The notes beneath the pieces are model-generated. The model was not told the origin of the DNA and searched no databases. It saw only the letters and a program-made list of their open reading frames with translations. From Triplophysa rosa (Eukaryota; Chordata; Actinopteri; Cypriniformes; Nemacheilidae): a DNA stretch of 64,000 bases. Both the position numbers and the translations under genes were made by a program. Location of the stretch: positions 525,712 through 589,711 of the forward strand of contig NC_079890.1 of NCBI RefSeq assembly GCF_024868665.1, written 5' to 3'. Position 1 is the first letter of the stretch. Every line of letters starts with the position of its first letter. Of this stretch, positions 1 through 12,459 are shown piece by piece.

Positions 1-1090
1 AACTGCTACAGGTTTGACCGGCCAAACATGCCCCAAACCCTTTTAAAACCATCAGACCGGCCTCGAGCCGGCTATCAGACCATCTAACCGCATTAAACAG
101 GTTCAGCAGGATTTGAGTGTTGAAGATCAGAGAGAGTTTTAATGAAACGCGTGTTCTCGACGGATTGAATGTCTCGTACAGTATCTGTATCACACTGATT
201 ACTGACAAATGACACGTCAATCAGCTGTCGCTTCGCTGTTGCCGTGGTGACGCTGAGCAATGTTTTGTGGCATCGATGTTTGGTAACGTTCTCCTGGTGA
301 ATATTTGTTTTATTATTTTGTCAGAACAGCAACAGAGATCATTAGCAAAACAACAAAAATCAGAATTTACACTCGACAGACCTCAGACACTATTTAAGAA
401 ACAGAGAAAACTTACAAATAAATGGAAAGTTTCAAGAAGTATTCCCTGATGAAAAAACAACAGAAAATGTAATGGATTTAATAACTATAGTGGGATTTTA
501 TGGTTTTATTGGAAATTATAATGGTGTCTACTGGTATGTGATGGATTCTATTGGTTTGATGTTAAATCCTACTGGAATAATGCCCAAAACAAACTGCAAA
601 AAGGAATTTAGCAATGGTTTTAATGGAAAAAGCGAATGGTTTATAACAGGGCTCTGAACCGGTTCAAGGTAAAACAAATCAATGTGAAAGTGAACGTGAA
701 CACACTTTGAAATGACCGCACGTTGATGGCAAATGATTACGCAAGACATCTGTAAACGCCAACCCCACAACACACTTTGTTTTAAACAAAGGAACATCAA
801 CCAAATATACAGATGTGTGTTTAATAGCTTTACTGTAAGTTAAAACATGTTTAGAAACGGTAAGTAAAAAATGTTTCAGAAGAAACACAGAACCATTCAA
901 ATACTGATTCTGCTCAGAATGAAACGAATGAATATTTTTTTTCTTCGCTTTTTAAGAATCTGGTTCATAATGGTATTTTATTGGAAACTTTTAGGATTTC
1001 TGTCATGGTTTCTGTTGTTTTTTCAGCAGGATTTACTCAGTAAGAACATTAAAATAAACAGAATCATGTCAGATCAGATCTGTTTTCAGA
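1..1090. other. Flanking sequence with no recognised gene
   Basis: AT-rich sequence with only short open frames of up to 112 codons that lack recognisable motifs. I see no splice-bounded exon, RNA gene or repeat that I can name. It ends at the left boundary of DIRS-1. Confidence 0.6.
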
Positions 1091-1287
1091 GTTCCCTTTC
1101 AAAAGCTACACTCGATGCTGCGTTTCAAACGCTATGGGAGAACAGTCTTTGTTCAACCGGTTGTGAAGCACGTGTGTCAAACACGCCAAAATTCTTTAGC
1201 TTTAAATAACCTCGGCAGGTGACGTGGCTAATTACACCAGCACCTGCAGGTTATAAATACGCGTGAAAGCGGACGCGTCTTCAGGTT
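1091..1287 (+). repeat. Left inverted terminal repeat of DIRS-1
   Basis: Starts GTTCCCTTTC and runs to the CTTCAGGTT near 1287. The reverse complement is found at 5295-5518 with scattered differences. Matched landmarks are the ACCTGCAGGT tract, the inverted TATA box and the GCGTCCGC tract. The outer ~45 bp match the first half of the internal complementary region. Confidence 0.88.
1252..1259 (+). promoter_or_regulatory. TATA box inside the DIRS-1 left terminal repeat
   Basis: TATAAATA lies about 215 bp upstream of the predicted Gag start at 1467. Because it sits in an inverted repeat, a mirror-image copy near 5322 points inward from the right end. Promoter function is inferred from position and sequence. 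Confidence 0.5.
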
Positions 1288-1466
1288 TTCTTTGTCTTCA
1301 AGGACCGCTTGTGTGTGTGCGTGTGTTTGTTGTGAGGGAGAAGTCTCCCTCTTTTCTTGTTTTACAAGCATACAACAAAAGTGAAAATAAGCTTATTATA
1401 TACTTTAAGTGACTAAGCTTTGACTACTTAGCCTTATATATATAAGAAGTATGAAATACTATAATC

Positions 1467-2718
1467 ATGTCGGACTCCGATCGGAGATGCGTGCCTCCTT
1501 GCGAGAGGCTCCTCTCCGATCTGGATAAGCATGAATTTAGCTTTGAGTGTCTGGGGGGCTGATCATGCTGCCCTGGGGCTTGAGGGAGAGTGCGAACTCT
1601 GTGAGGTTCTCGGCATCCGAGTTCTTCATGCTCGGTTCTCGTTCTTTAAGAGAGACCGAGCCGCCTCTTCCTCGTCCTGGGGTTCGCGGTTTGATTTAGC
1701 CGAGGCACGTGAGGCGGGTCCATCCGCGTCTCCCGTGCGCTCGCCAAACCGCGATGTCCTAGCGTCCGAATCCGAAGCGCGCGTCAGCGTTTCTTCGGAT
1801 CGGGCGGAGGACGAGGCATCCCGTGCTTCTGCGGGGTTGGATAGTGCCGTCTCGGGACGTTCCTCTCGCGACAACGCGGCGCTTGAGGAGCTTCTCAGGG
1901 CAGTGACTAAGGCAGTCGACCGCCTCAAGCTCGACTGGCCGCAGGAGCAAGAGGCCCCCAGAGGCTCAAAGCTAGACGACAGATATCTGTCGGGTGGCCG
2001 GGGGGAAGGGCTACAACATCGGGCTCTCCCTTTGTTTGAGGATCTACACAGCGAGTTATCTCGCTCGTGGCAGAAGCCTCACTCCTCCCGTGTGTTCGTG
2101 CCATCGACGTCGATTTATTCGACTATCGTTGGCGCGAAACCACGGGGGTATACGACGGTGCCCCGTGTGGAAGAGACGCTGGCGTGCTATCTCTCCCCAG
2201 GGACAGCGTCGTCCCTGAAGAAGCCTTCTCTCCCCACCAAGCCTTGCAGGCTTACATCTGCACTGGTGGGGAAGGCTTTTCAGGCAGCAGGTCAGGCTGG
2301 TGCTGCCCTGCACACCATGGTGGTTTTGCAGGTGTACCAGGCTGACCTGCTGGATGATGTGAGCACTGGCGGGGTGATTGATGAGACGGCGTTTGCAGAG
2401 CTACGCCGGGCCACAGATTTGTCTCTCCGTGCTACCAAGCAGACGGCCCTTGCCATCGGCCGTACTATGGCTGCAATGGTCACCACGGAGAGACATCTAT
2501 GGTTAAACCTCACGGGCATTAAGGACAGGGACCGGGCGTTCCTCCTTGATGCCCCGATCTCACCTTCCGGACTGTTTGGCGACGCGGTGAACACTGTGGT
2601 CACCAGGTTCCGGGAGGCGAGACGCCACGAGGAGGCGTTCGTGAGGTATCTCCCCCGCCGTGCTCAAGCGTCTGGAGTGTCGGCCACCCACTCCGGACCA
2701 GACCAGCCCAGAAATTAG
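1467..2718 (+). pseudogene. DIRS Gag-like ORF1, frameshifted (DIRS-1)
   Basis: The likely start is the ATG at 1467; its first residues, MSDSDRRCVPP, align in position with the Gag starts of DIRS-A and DIRS-B. That frame reads to the G-run at 1553-1558 and then stops. The homologous Cys/His-cluster frame continues at +1 as the open frame ending at 2718, so one extra G explains the break. Downstream blocks shared with the other DIRS copies include the TERHLWLNL segment and the preceding alanine-rich helix, then a basic C-terminus. The first cysteine of the Cys/His cluster is replaced by serine here. Gag would package the RNA intermediate. The identification rests on position and similarity to the other copies in the window. 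Confidence 0.72.
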
Positions 2719-2801
2719 AGGCTCCTCTTCGGCACCCTCACAAGTCCGCTTTACAATCTCCGCCGCCACCGGCGTTTCGGGGATTAGCGGTTTCAAAAAG
2801 A

Positions 2802-4700
2802 ATGCTGAGTGTTCGGTCGTCTCCTGCCACACCTCAGGACGTCGGGCATTTGGCATCCCCCCAACAAGACGAAGTGCTGACATTGATACCCCTTTTAGAG
2901 AAGCTGGCAGTGTGGAAACTACTGCCAGGTATCTCTCCATGGGTAGAAAGGACTGTAGCCAAGGGCTACAGGATTCAGTTTGCATATCACCCTCCGCATT
3001 TCAACGGCGTAGTTTCAGCGTCCGTGCAACCGGAGCGAGCGCATTTGTTGGCACAAGAATTACAAGCTCTGCTGGGGAAAGGAGCCATGGAACGTGTTCT
3101 CCTACCCGACAGAGAGTCCGGCTATTACAGCCGGTATTTTCTAGTTCCCAAGAGGGGTGGGGGGGTTGCATCCGATTCTACATCTTCGCGGATTAAACCG
3201 CTACCTGATGACGCACAAATTCAAAATGTTGACAATCAAGATGATTGTGTCTCAAATTCAGTCACACGACACAGGGATTTCCTGAGGTTCACTTTCGGGG
3301 CCGAAGCTTACCAGTATCGGGTCCTTCCATTCGGCCTTGCCTTGTCACCCCGCACATACACAAAATGTATGGATGCAGCACTGGTTCCTCTGTGACTCCA
3401 GGGCATCCGCACTCTGAATTAAATAGACGACTGGCTGGTTTTAGCTCAGTCTCGAGAGCTAGTGCTTCGACATCAGGATGTCGTCCTAGCTCATCTCAAA
3501 GCTCTCGGGTTAAGACTCAACGCAACAAAGAGCGTTCTCTCCCCTATGCAAAATACAACGTATTTAGGGATGATATGGAACTCGACCGCGATGCAGGCAC
3601 AACTGTCTCTAGCACGCGTCGAATCCATCCTGAGCACCCTGAGGAGCATCAGGCAAGGCCAGAAAGTCATTATTCATCACTTTCAAAGAAATCTAGGTCT
3701 CATGGCGGCGGCTTCCACAGTGATTCATCTGGGCCTCCTGCATATGAGACTGTTTCAGTTGTGGCTCAAAGCCAGGGGGTTTCATCCAAGGGCCAACCCC
3801 CAGAGGCAGACAAGGGTGACACGCCAGGGGCTTCGCACCCTTTCTATGTGGTTCAGACCTCGGTTTCTGACTTTAGGTCCCACTCTTGGTCCGTGTTGTC
3901 GTCGCGAGATGTTAACGACAGACGCTCCCTTCATGGGCTGGGTCGCGGTCTTAAATGGCCGTCCAGCCCAGGGGGTCTGGAGAGGTCAACTTCTCGATTG
4001 GCACATGAATTGCCTCGAGATGATGGCTGTATTTCGGGCCCTGAAATACTTCCTCCGGGAGTTACGAGGCTACCATGTCCTAGTGTGGGTGGACAACACT
4101 TCAGTAGTCTCGTACATAAATCACCAGGGCGGTCTGCGGTCGCACCACCTGAACAAATTGGCCCAGCAGATCCTGCCTTTGGCAGAGGGCAAATTACTGT
4201 CCCTCAGAGTGATTCACATCCCGGGGCATATGAATGTGGGAGCAGATTTGCTGTCAAGACAAGCTGTGACGAACGGGGAATGGAAACTCTAACCCGAGAT
4301 AGTCAGACAAATCTGGGGAAGATTTTACGAAGCAGAGGTGGACTTCTTTGCTACGCAGGCAGCGCAATGTCCCGTCTACTTCTTTCTGACTCATCCAGCT
4401 CCCCTGGGTCTGGACGCGATGGCCCATGCATGGCCCAGACTGCGTCTTTACGCATATCCTCCGATAGCTCTGCTCCCGGGACTCCTGGCGAAGGTCCGTC
4501 AACAGGGGTCTCGCCTTCTATTGGTAGCTCCCCATTGGCCAACCAGAGTCTGGTTCTCGGACCTAGTACCCCTCCTCGATGACTCGCCATGGGCGATCCC
4601 AGTCAGGAGGGATCTCTTGTCTCAAGGGCACGGGACAATTCTTCATCCCCGTCCCGAGCTCTGGAATCTCCATGTCTGGCCCCTGAAGGGTACCAGCTGA
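2802..4700 (+). pseudogene. DIRS RT-RNase H-Dam-like polyprotein, broken (DIRS-1)
   Basis: The RT N-terminus reads from about 2802, with the conserved SRYFLVPKRGGG block near 3130-3170. Motif A (the IDLKDAYFH block of the other copies, with the first catalytic aspartate) is deleted near 3265. Motif B, PFGLALSPRTYTK, is at about 3330-3366. The YIDD active-site tyrosine codon has become TAA near 3424. RNase H follows in frame up to 4292 with the expected acidic residues (TTDAP, CLEMMAV, WVDNTS, VGADLL), then a TAA replaces a His codon. The Dam-like region continues to 4700 and contains YAYPPIAL. The protein would copy RNA to cDNA, but at least two lethal RT lesions are visible. Confidence 0.82.
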
Positions 4701-4703
4701 GAG

Positions 4704-5165
4704 GTGAGAGTGGAGACTATTCTAAGTACTAGGGCTCCCTCCACTAGAAGGAGCTACGCCCTGAGATGGAGCATTTTTGACAGATGGTGCATAGCACACC
4801 ATGCAGACCCAATTCACTGTCAGATTTTTTCAGTGTTGGAGTGTCTGCAAGAGAAACTGTCCTCAGGAACAAGCCCCGGTACTCTCAGGGTTTATGTGGC
4901 CGCCATTTCGGCCTGCCACGCCCTGATTGAGGGGGTTTCTGTGGGAAAACACCCTTTACTCACCCGCTTTATTCGTGGGGATTTTATAGTCTGGATGTCC
5001 ATGCTACTCCAGGCGCAGGTGTCCTGGAGTCTACATCCCAGACTCACGTCTGAGACCTCCTCTCGGCTTGTGCACACACACCACACAACCTTGGGGGTGT
5101 CCAGACACTTCCAGTGCGGCGACGTTGGTATTCTCATTCCCATAGCTTTTGAAACGCAGCATTGA
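4704..5165 (+). pseudogene. Tyrosine recombinase, N-terminal domain only (DIRS-1)
   Basis: The frame reads an APSTRRSYALRW block and a helical core-binding segment ending at FIRG near 4980, homologous to the start of the intact recombinase of DIRS-B. The catalytic domain (Arg, H-x-x-R and Tyr boxes) is missing. After 4981 the frame runs into the 3' noncoding segment and is meaningless. The deletion therefore removed about 230 codons, and no recombinase activity is possible. Confidence 0.75.
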
Positions 5166-5250
5166 GTGTAGCTTTTGAAAGGGAACGTCTCGGGTTACTT
5201 GGCTGTAACCCTGTTCCCTGAAAAAGCGGGAACGAGATGCTGCGCCTCAA
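5141..5250 (+). repeat. Internal complementary region of DIRS-1
   Basis: Positions 5141-5186 are the reverse complement of the element's left tip, and 5187-5244 of its right tip. The two halves meet at GGGAAC|GTCTCG. In the DIRS replication model this region aligns the two ends to form a circle, so it predicts the circle junction CGAGAC|GTTCCC. Confidence 0.82.
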
Positions 5251-5294
5251 TGCCGCACTGTAGGCATGCCCGGACGTCCTTTCAGACAAAGTTG

Positions 5295-5518
5295 GAACCT
5301 GAAGACGCGTCCGCTTTCACGCGTATTTATAACCTGCAGGTGCTGGTGTAATTAGCCACGTCACCTGCCGAGGTTATTTAAAGCCAAAAAATGTTGCCGT
5401 GTTTGACACACATGCTTCACAACCGGTCGAACAAAGACTGTTCTCCCATAGCGTTTGAAACGCATCATCTCGTTCCCGCTTTTTCAGGGAAAAGGGTTAC
5501 AGCCAAGTAACCCGAGAT
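5295..5518 (-). repeat. Right inverted terminal repeat of DIRS-1
   Basis: Reverse complement of the left repeat, plus an outer extension (about 5470-5518) not matched by the left repeat but matched by the second half of the internal complementary region. A right-end extension is typical of DIRS elements. Confidence 0.85.
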
Positions 5519-7043
5519 GAACGTTTTTGTTGCCTTTTTTGTCTTCTTTTAAATCTACCAAAATGTAGTAAAAATGTATGATACATTTGAAGTCTTAATA
5601 TCACCGTTTTTATTTTCAGGTGTTTCTGGTTTCAAGAATGACATTTTCAATTATAAAAAAGACAAAAGTACTAATTACTGAAAACATTTTAGAAGAGCTG
5701 TCAAATGATTGACATGAATTGATAAAGAAATGTTGTGATGGAGAAATGTTGGTGTTAAAGTCCCAGTGACATAAAAAATGACAATTCTTATTTTTTCATG
5801 AACTATTGCAGCGTTTATAGTAAATAGTTCATCAATGTGGGTGATTTTCTTTTCGTGTGCCCTCATAATCTTCAGTTAAAATCTGAAAATGCACTTCCGT
5901 CCTGTAATGACTATCCATCTCTAATGATGTAAATTAGACGGCTTGGGAGCTCTTCAACTGTCAGTCTGCTGCTAGTTTCATTTCAAAGTCAATGCAACGG
6001 CTGTTTTACACATCCAATCAATTCGCAGTGAAAAACGCAAGCCACGCCCAATCATTTTCTCCTTTGAAATTCCTTTTCACTCGGAAATGTGTCAGAATAC
6101 GGAAGTAAAAACGAATGCAACTCCGGTTCACGGGGACTTTAACATCCATACCTCTATTAGAGATAAACCTGTGATGAGACCAAAGCCATCAGCTCTGCAT
6201 CTCATCTCACGTGAAGCATTTGTGATGTCATTGGTGATTTTGTTTCCCCCGTGACATCACATTTGTGTGTCCTAGAGATGATGTTTCGTGTAATTTTGTT
6301 GGAGTTTATTGGTGTATATCACACAGATGTTGTTCAGCGGTGTAATTGAGTAATTGCTCGTGGTGACACAGTGTGAAGCTCTCGCCAATTTACCTCCATT
6401 CATCATTTTCTGTGCAATTAAAATTTCCTTCGACAGACTGTCGTCTTATTTAGCGTTACAATTTATAACCTACCGCCGCGTACACATTTATAAACACTAC
6501 ATTACAGTTTTTCTTCAGTTTGTGACTGTTATGAAGCAAACTGCACATCACGACAAAGAGCAATCGCCATCATTCTCGCCGTTACATCCATGAGCTTTTC
6601 TTTCACATCATTTTTATTCAACTGAATCACTTTCCAGCAGAGCAGCAGAATGATGAGCGTGTCTTTGTGTCTCAGTGTGTGTAAGAGCGTTCTGATTAGG
6701 ACCTCAGTATTCTCACCGTACGAGACATGAAGGTGTGTCTGATCAGCCTTGATGTTAATAACAGCAGCTCATGCTTTCTCCCATCGACTCCTGCGATGAT
6801 TATCTCTAGCTGCTACCAGATCCTCTTTCAATTAAAGCATCAGAAGGACGACACTTCTGCTTCTTCACTGAGCTAAATTCACAATGCAGAGAATGTCAAG
6901 ATTTGATTCTATTCCAGACTTAGTCTAATTAGCACTTTACGCTGAGAGGAGGTAACCGGGTGAGAATTACTCACATTCAAATGAAAGTTATGATCTAGCT
7001 AAATATAAACACTGAACAGATTGAATTTCACGTGAATAAAACA
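5519..7043. other. No gene seen
   Basis: Unique-looking AT-rich sequence with no long reading frame, RNA gene or repeat that I recognise. Confidence 0.5.
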
Positions 7044-7455
7044 TTAAAGGGATACTTCAGCCAAAAGTGAAAATTCTGTCATCATTTACTCACTTACGAG
7101 TTGTTTCAAGTCTCTGTTCTGATGAACACCGAGAAAAATATTTGGAAGAATGCTTATAACCAGACATATTTTGCCCCCCATTGACTCCCATAGTAGGAAA
7201 AATTACTTACATTATTTTTGTTCTGTTGAACACAAAAGAAGATATTTTGAAGAATGTAGGACAACAAACAGTTCTGGGGCACTTTTGACTGCCATAGTAA
7301 TTTTTTCCTACTGTGGGGGTCAATGGGGTCCGAGATCTGTCTGGTTACAAGCATTTTTCCAAATATCTTTCTCTTTGTTCATCAGAACAAAGACATTTAT
7401 ACACATTTGGAACAACTGGAAGGAGAGTAAATGATGACAGAATTTTCATTGTTGG
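7044..7455. mobile_element. Fold-back MITE-like element
   Basis: The left arm contains GAAAATTCTGTCATCATTTA; its reverse complement is at about 7426-7448. A second, inner pair of complementary segments (about 7140-7205 against 7290-7375, both carrying ACTCCCA/TGGGGGTC-type tracts) makes most of the unit a long hairpin. No protein is encoded. The right outermost tip is diverged, so the end coordinate is approximate and no target duplication could be read. The class is unassigned. Confidence 0.6.
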
Positions 7456-9626
7456 GTGTTAGAAGAAGTTAGTTACTGAATGGTTTATACCTTCACCAGA
7501 CCCCAAACACACGAAGACAAGTCACATGCTGTCAGGATCACATCTGACACTACATCAACAAACTGCCATGTTTACATACTGATCATCACAAAAACTTTTA
7601 ACAACATTTCCCAAACGTTCTCCAATGGTTAAGCCCCTTGAACATCATTCTGTAAACTGCAGTCAAACAATGTTTAGTTTACTATATTAATCAGATTATA
7701 AACAATAATTCATTTTATGACGTCACAGTCAACGCAAGGGTGTTATTTATAATGACAGCTAGAGGGCGCTTATCTTTCAATGCACTGTACCTATATTCAG
7801 GGGTGCACATACGTTTTTCTATCTGGTTCTCAAGAGAGCACCTGGAGATTCGGTTTGGTGCTCACATTGCACATAGTGTGACAAATTATATTTACCTATT
7901 AAAAAGAAAAGTAAAAAAGTAGTTACTTTTTAAAGAACAATAAACAAAATAATAAAGTGGGATAATACTATATTTATATTACTTTAAAGTACACTTAAAA
8001 TACAATGGTAATGTATTTCTTCTTGTTTTTCTTTTTACATTAGTTAATATTAATTTTCAACACCAGTTTTGAAACCTAAAACGACAACCTTTTTGGTTTT
8101 TGGCAGGTTGCTGGGAAGTGCACTTGCGAGCGCACATGGAGACTTGCGGTGCGGAGCTAGGATCGAGTATAGCATAGAGAAACACAAGCTGCATGCAAGT
8201 GTCAAGTTTAAACAGCTTGTCCTTTGAGAAAGTTTAAGAGAAGCGGTGTTTTGGTAGACGTGCAGCGCAGTTCCAGACATTCACAGAACCTGCGCGTGCT
8301 TCTCTAGGAACGAAAGCAGAACCAACAAAGGCGGAGCTACCAATACACCGTTTTTCATCATTTACACCCAGGTCCCGTTTATCACCGGGAACAAACGAGA
8401 TATCAGTGGTTTTGGCAGCATTCAGTACAAACGGAAATGTTATCCAGTATTACATTTAGTCGGTCTAAAACAGTGATTGTGCATCAAAAGGTTTCAACCA
8501 TGTCAGTACACAAATGAGCTGTCTAAACTTATTTACAGAGCGCATTTTTAATTTTGGTCGCACCTGCGCACCACTTATGTGCATCCCTGCCAGATCTTAA
8601 TGGGCTGCTTGCTTGCACAAATCACCTGTGGGGGTCGTGTTTTAGAGGAGGAAGGGTAAAATAACGCAATAATGGAGCAATGTTATACACGCGCACACAC
8701 AAACAGTGTTTGTGTGTGGTGCTGAAGTGTTATTGCCTTTCATCCATTCTGCACTTTAAACAACAGCATGAATAATGAGCAAACACTGCAGGAGGCAGAA
8801 AACACACATGACACACAACATATGAACATGTCTGAAGAAACACCGCATGAAGCCTGTGTCATAATTCACATCTGTGAAAACACACATAAGCTGCTTCCAT
8901 CTGCATCTCTCTACCTCCCAATAAACACACATCACTCATCCTCCTGACTGATGAATGATTATCATCTGAGAATTCAAGATTGATGTCAGAAATCGTCATT
9001 TAGCACAAGTGATCTTCTCTGCTTCATTAACGGGTGAATTTAGAAACAGATCTTTAATTAAGAAGAAAATCTGCTCTCAGCTTCATGCTGTCTTTTTTCT
9101 CTACAGTCATTTCTAACACCACTGCATGTAAACCATAGGAACATCTGAAAGAATTCAAAGAATAAAGGTCATTATAAACGTTATATTATAATCTTCATTA
9201 TAGAACGATCACTCATTTCATACAACGGTCCTAATGTTTGTCCGGCTTCAGTTAAATTTGATCATAAAGGTATCCAGATGACTCAAATTTATATCATAAT
9301 TATAAAACATAACAATATTATATTCTCCAGTCTTAATCTACAGTATGAATTTATGTCACATTTGGTGACGACACACATAAGAACCTATTAAGTCAAGTTG
9401 TGACACTAAACAATGCATAAATACAAACAGAGAATAGTTATTCTTCATCTCGTCCTCTTCATGTAGTAAAATCCTCTAGCTCATCTGAATGTAAAACACC
9501 TTTGTGTTTATTTATTTATTTATTTATTCATTTATTTATTAGATATTATTTATTATAATGATCTTGCTTGGTCTATAAACACCATGCACTGTGCTGTGTT
9601 TTACCTTTCTGTGTTTTTCTTATATG
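7456..9626. other. No gene seen
   Basis: AT-rich sequence with a short TTTA-type simple repeat near 9508-9540. None of the short open frames carries a recognisable domain. Confidence 0.5.
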
Positions 9627-9705
9627 CTCCTGTAAAGCTGCTTTGGAACAATGCACATTGTGAAAAGCGCTATATAAATAAAATTGAATTGAATTGAATT
9701 GAATT
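9627..9705 (+). mobile_element. L2-type LINE 3' tail fragment
   Basis: Ends with AGCGCTATATAAATAAA followed by a (GAATT)n tail, the same 3' signature as the longer L2 copies at 17091 and 31501. Only the last 80 bp remain, as expected of strongly 5'-truncated LINE insertions. Confidence 0.65.
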
Positions 9706-10123
9706 TGTGTAACACACAGTGAATTCATCTAACACAAAATTCTTAGCATACAGTATATATCTGGCTGTCTTTTACCAAACGCACCCACTTCATTTTCCAA
9801 TTGCCAATTACTGCCGGCGATGCTCCTCACATCTCTAAAAGCTGCCCAGAGCTTTACATCATTAAAGCCAAACTCTATAAATTACATCCAGAAAAAAAAC
9901 AGAAAACCTAGCAGTCACAGCAGCATCACAGTACTGCACAAAAATATGTTTAAGGACACTAATTAGAAAAAAGACTTCACACATTAACTGAGGAGTGAAT
10001 TACAGTACAGCATGCATCCGTCTGTCTCTCATCTGACCTGTGTGTGTGAAGGGACATTTATGCATCGTCCTGATAGACAGCTATGTTACCTTCACCTGTC
10101 ACAGATGAAAACTACTTTAGAAA

Positions 10124-11490
10124 AACACACTATAGCACACAGAGCACACTACAGTACACACAGCACACTACAGAACACAGATCACACTACAGAGAAAACT
10201 ACAGAACACAAAGTACACTACAGAGAAAACTACAGAACAAACTACAGAACACAGAGCACACTACAGAGCAACTACAGAACACACTACAAAGCACACAACA
10301 GAACACAGATCACATTACAGAGAAAACTACAGAACACAAAGTACACTACAGAGAAAACTACAGAACACACTACAGAACAAACTACAGAACACAGAGCATA
10401 CTACAGAGAAAACTACAGAACACAGAGCAAACTACAGAGCAACTACAGAACACACTACAAAGCACACAACAGAACACAGAGCACACTACAGCAGACTAAA
10501 GAAAACAGTTCACACTACAGAACAGACTACAGAACACAGAGCACAATACAGAACACAGGGCACACTACAGAACACAGAGCACACTACAGAACACAGATCA
10601 CACTACAGAGCAAACCACAGAACACAGAGAAAACTACAGAACACAGAGCACACTACAGAACACAGAACACACTACAGGGCACACTACAGAACACAGAGCA
10701 CACTAAAGAGCACACTACAGAACACACTACAGTACACAGAGCACACTATAGAACAAACTACAGAACACAGAGTACACTAAAGTGCAAACCACAGAACACA
10801 GAGCACACTACAGAACACAGAGCACACTACAGAACAAACTACAGAACACAGAGCACACTAAAGTGCAAACTACAGAAGACAGAAGACTTAAAAGCACACT
10901 TCAGAACAAAGAACACACTACAGGGCACACTACAGAACACAGAACAAACCACAGAACAGAGAGCACACTAAAGAGCACACTACAGAACACAGAGCACACT
11001 ACAGAACACAGAGCACAGAACACACTACAGAACACAGAGCACACTAAAGAGCCCACTACAGAACACAGAGCACACTACAGGGCACACTACAGAACACAGA
11101 GCACAGAACACACTACAGAACAAACTACAGAACACAGAGTACACTAAAGAGCACACTACAGAACACAGAGCACACTAAAGAGCAAACAACAGAACACAGA
11201 GCACACTAAAGAGCACAATACAGAACACAGAGCACACTAAAGAGCAAACTACAGAACACAGAGCACACTAAAGAGCACACTACAGAACACAGAGCACACT
11301 AAAGAGCAAACTACAGAACACACTACAGAACACAGGGCACACTACAGACACAGAGCACACTACAGAACACACTACAGGGTGCACTACAGAACACAGAGCA
11401 CACTGCAGGGCACACTACAGAACACACTACAGGGCGCACTACAGAACACAGAGCACACTACAGATCACAGAACACACTACAGAGCAAACT
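10124..11490. repeat. AC-rich minisatellite array
   Basis: About 1.37 kb of imperfect tandem units built on ACACTACAGAACACAGAGC (19 bp) mixed with shorter 12-13 bp variants such as ACACTACAGGGC. The long open frames across it (up to 319 codons, rich in T, E, H, Q and Y) arise because the units lack stop codons, and they show no codon constraint. I do not treat them as protein coding. Confidence 0.88.
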
Positions 11491-12459
11491 GTCACGTGTC
11501 TCATGTCTGTACCCTCACTAAAAACAAAACCTTTTTAATAATCAAACATGTTGCTCATTTAATTGATGCTACAAATGAGGAACTGTCCAACCTTATGTTA
11601 AAATTAAGATTTTATGAGCACATCATAAATGCTGAAATAATTGATGAAAATGATAATGAGTGATACATAAATAATGGTGTCACATTTACGTAACAGAAAG
11701 AACTTATTTGTTTTAATAAAAGTCAACCCCATACACAACATCACTTGTATATAATGATGTTTTATTGTGCATGATGTTGCACGCTCAGTGATGAAGTAAT
11801 CAAATGTTTCGACAGGTTTTTATTAATTAGGCGGTGGAGAAATGTCTTGATTGTGTAACAGCAGCAGATGAGCAGAGCACAGGTTACAGAAAACAGCTTC
11901 TGTGCACATTTCCAGAAGTTTCCTCAGCTGCTAAAAATAGAGAGAAAAGGAGCAGGCCCGGACCCTGGAGACCAAACCCTCCCTCCTTCTCCCTCTCTTT
12001 CTCTCTCTTCCATCTATCTTTGTCTGAAGATGCGAAAAGTGAACTGCAGTATATTTTCTGTATGTATAAGTATTCTCTTCTGTGTCATGAGTTAAAATGA
12101 AATCCACCAAACACAATTACATCACCATATCAATTTACCAACACTGAGCAGCTCAACATCTCCTGTCAAAACTGCAGTACACATCCCACTTTCCCTAATC
12201 TGATCTCAAGACTAAAACACATCTCATCTCAGAACACCAACACATCAGTCTCAACAGAGAACATGTAAATATAATCATGCTCATCATAATGTTCTTTCTG
12301 TGTGTGTCTCAGCTCGGATGTAATGAAGCTGTCAATAAAACAATCTGATGATCTGATAAACAAACGCTCCAGTGACGTGAACTTTTACCTTCTCAACGAA
12401 CTTGTGCGTGAATGAGTGAGTGTGTGTGTGTGTGCGTCCTGCAGAGTCTTGGCATCATG
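11491..12459. other. No gene seen
   Basis: AT-rich sequence between two satellite arrays, with a short CT-rich patch near 11980-12020 and a GT run near 12417-12435. No supported gene. Confidence 0.5.

Larger units (their letters stand above)
1091..5518 (+). mobile_element. DIRS-1: degenerate DIRS-type tyrosine-recombinase retrotransposon
   Basis: About 4.4 kb bounded by inverted terminal repeats (1091-1287 and 5295-5518). Inside, in order, are Gag, reverse transcriptase, RNase H, a Dam-like region, an N-terminal piece of tyrosine recombinase and an internal complementary region (5141-5250). This order and the inverted rather than direct terminal repeats are diagnostic of DIRS elements, which integrate a circular DNA with a tyrosine recombinase instead of an integrase. 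It is a different subfamily from the other five DIRS copies here, because its terminal repeat sequence is unrelated beyond the first bases. Frameshifts, stops and internal deletions hit every coding unit, so it cannot be autonomous. No duplication of flanking bases is apparent. The right edge is placed from the internal complementary region and is uncertain by a base or two. Confidence 0.88.

Noticed and set aside
2056..2985. Minus-strand frames opposite DIRS-1 Gag
   Set aside because: Shadow frames from GC-rich codon use on the coding strand; no recognisable domains.
10012..10971. 319-codon open frame (THYRTQSTLQ repeats)
   Set aside because: It is a translation of the AC-rich minisatellite; frames are kept by composition and no domain is visible.
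10124..11490. Possible CRISPR-like array
   Set aside because: Units are direct, adjacent and of variable length with no unique spacers; the context is vertebrate. It is a minisatellite.
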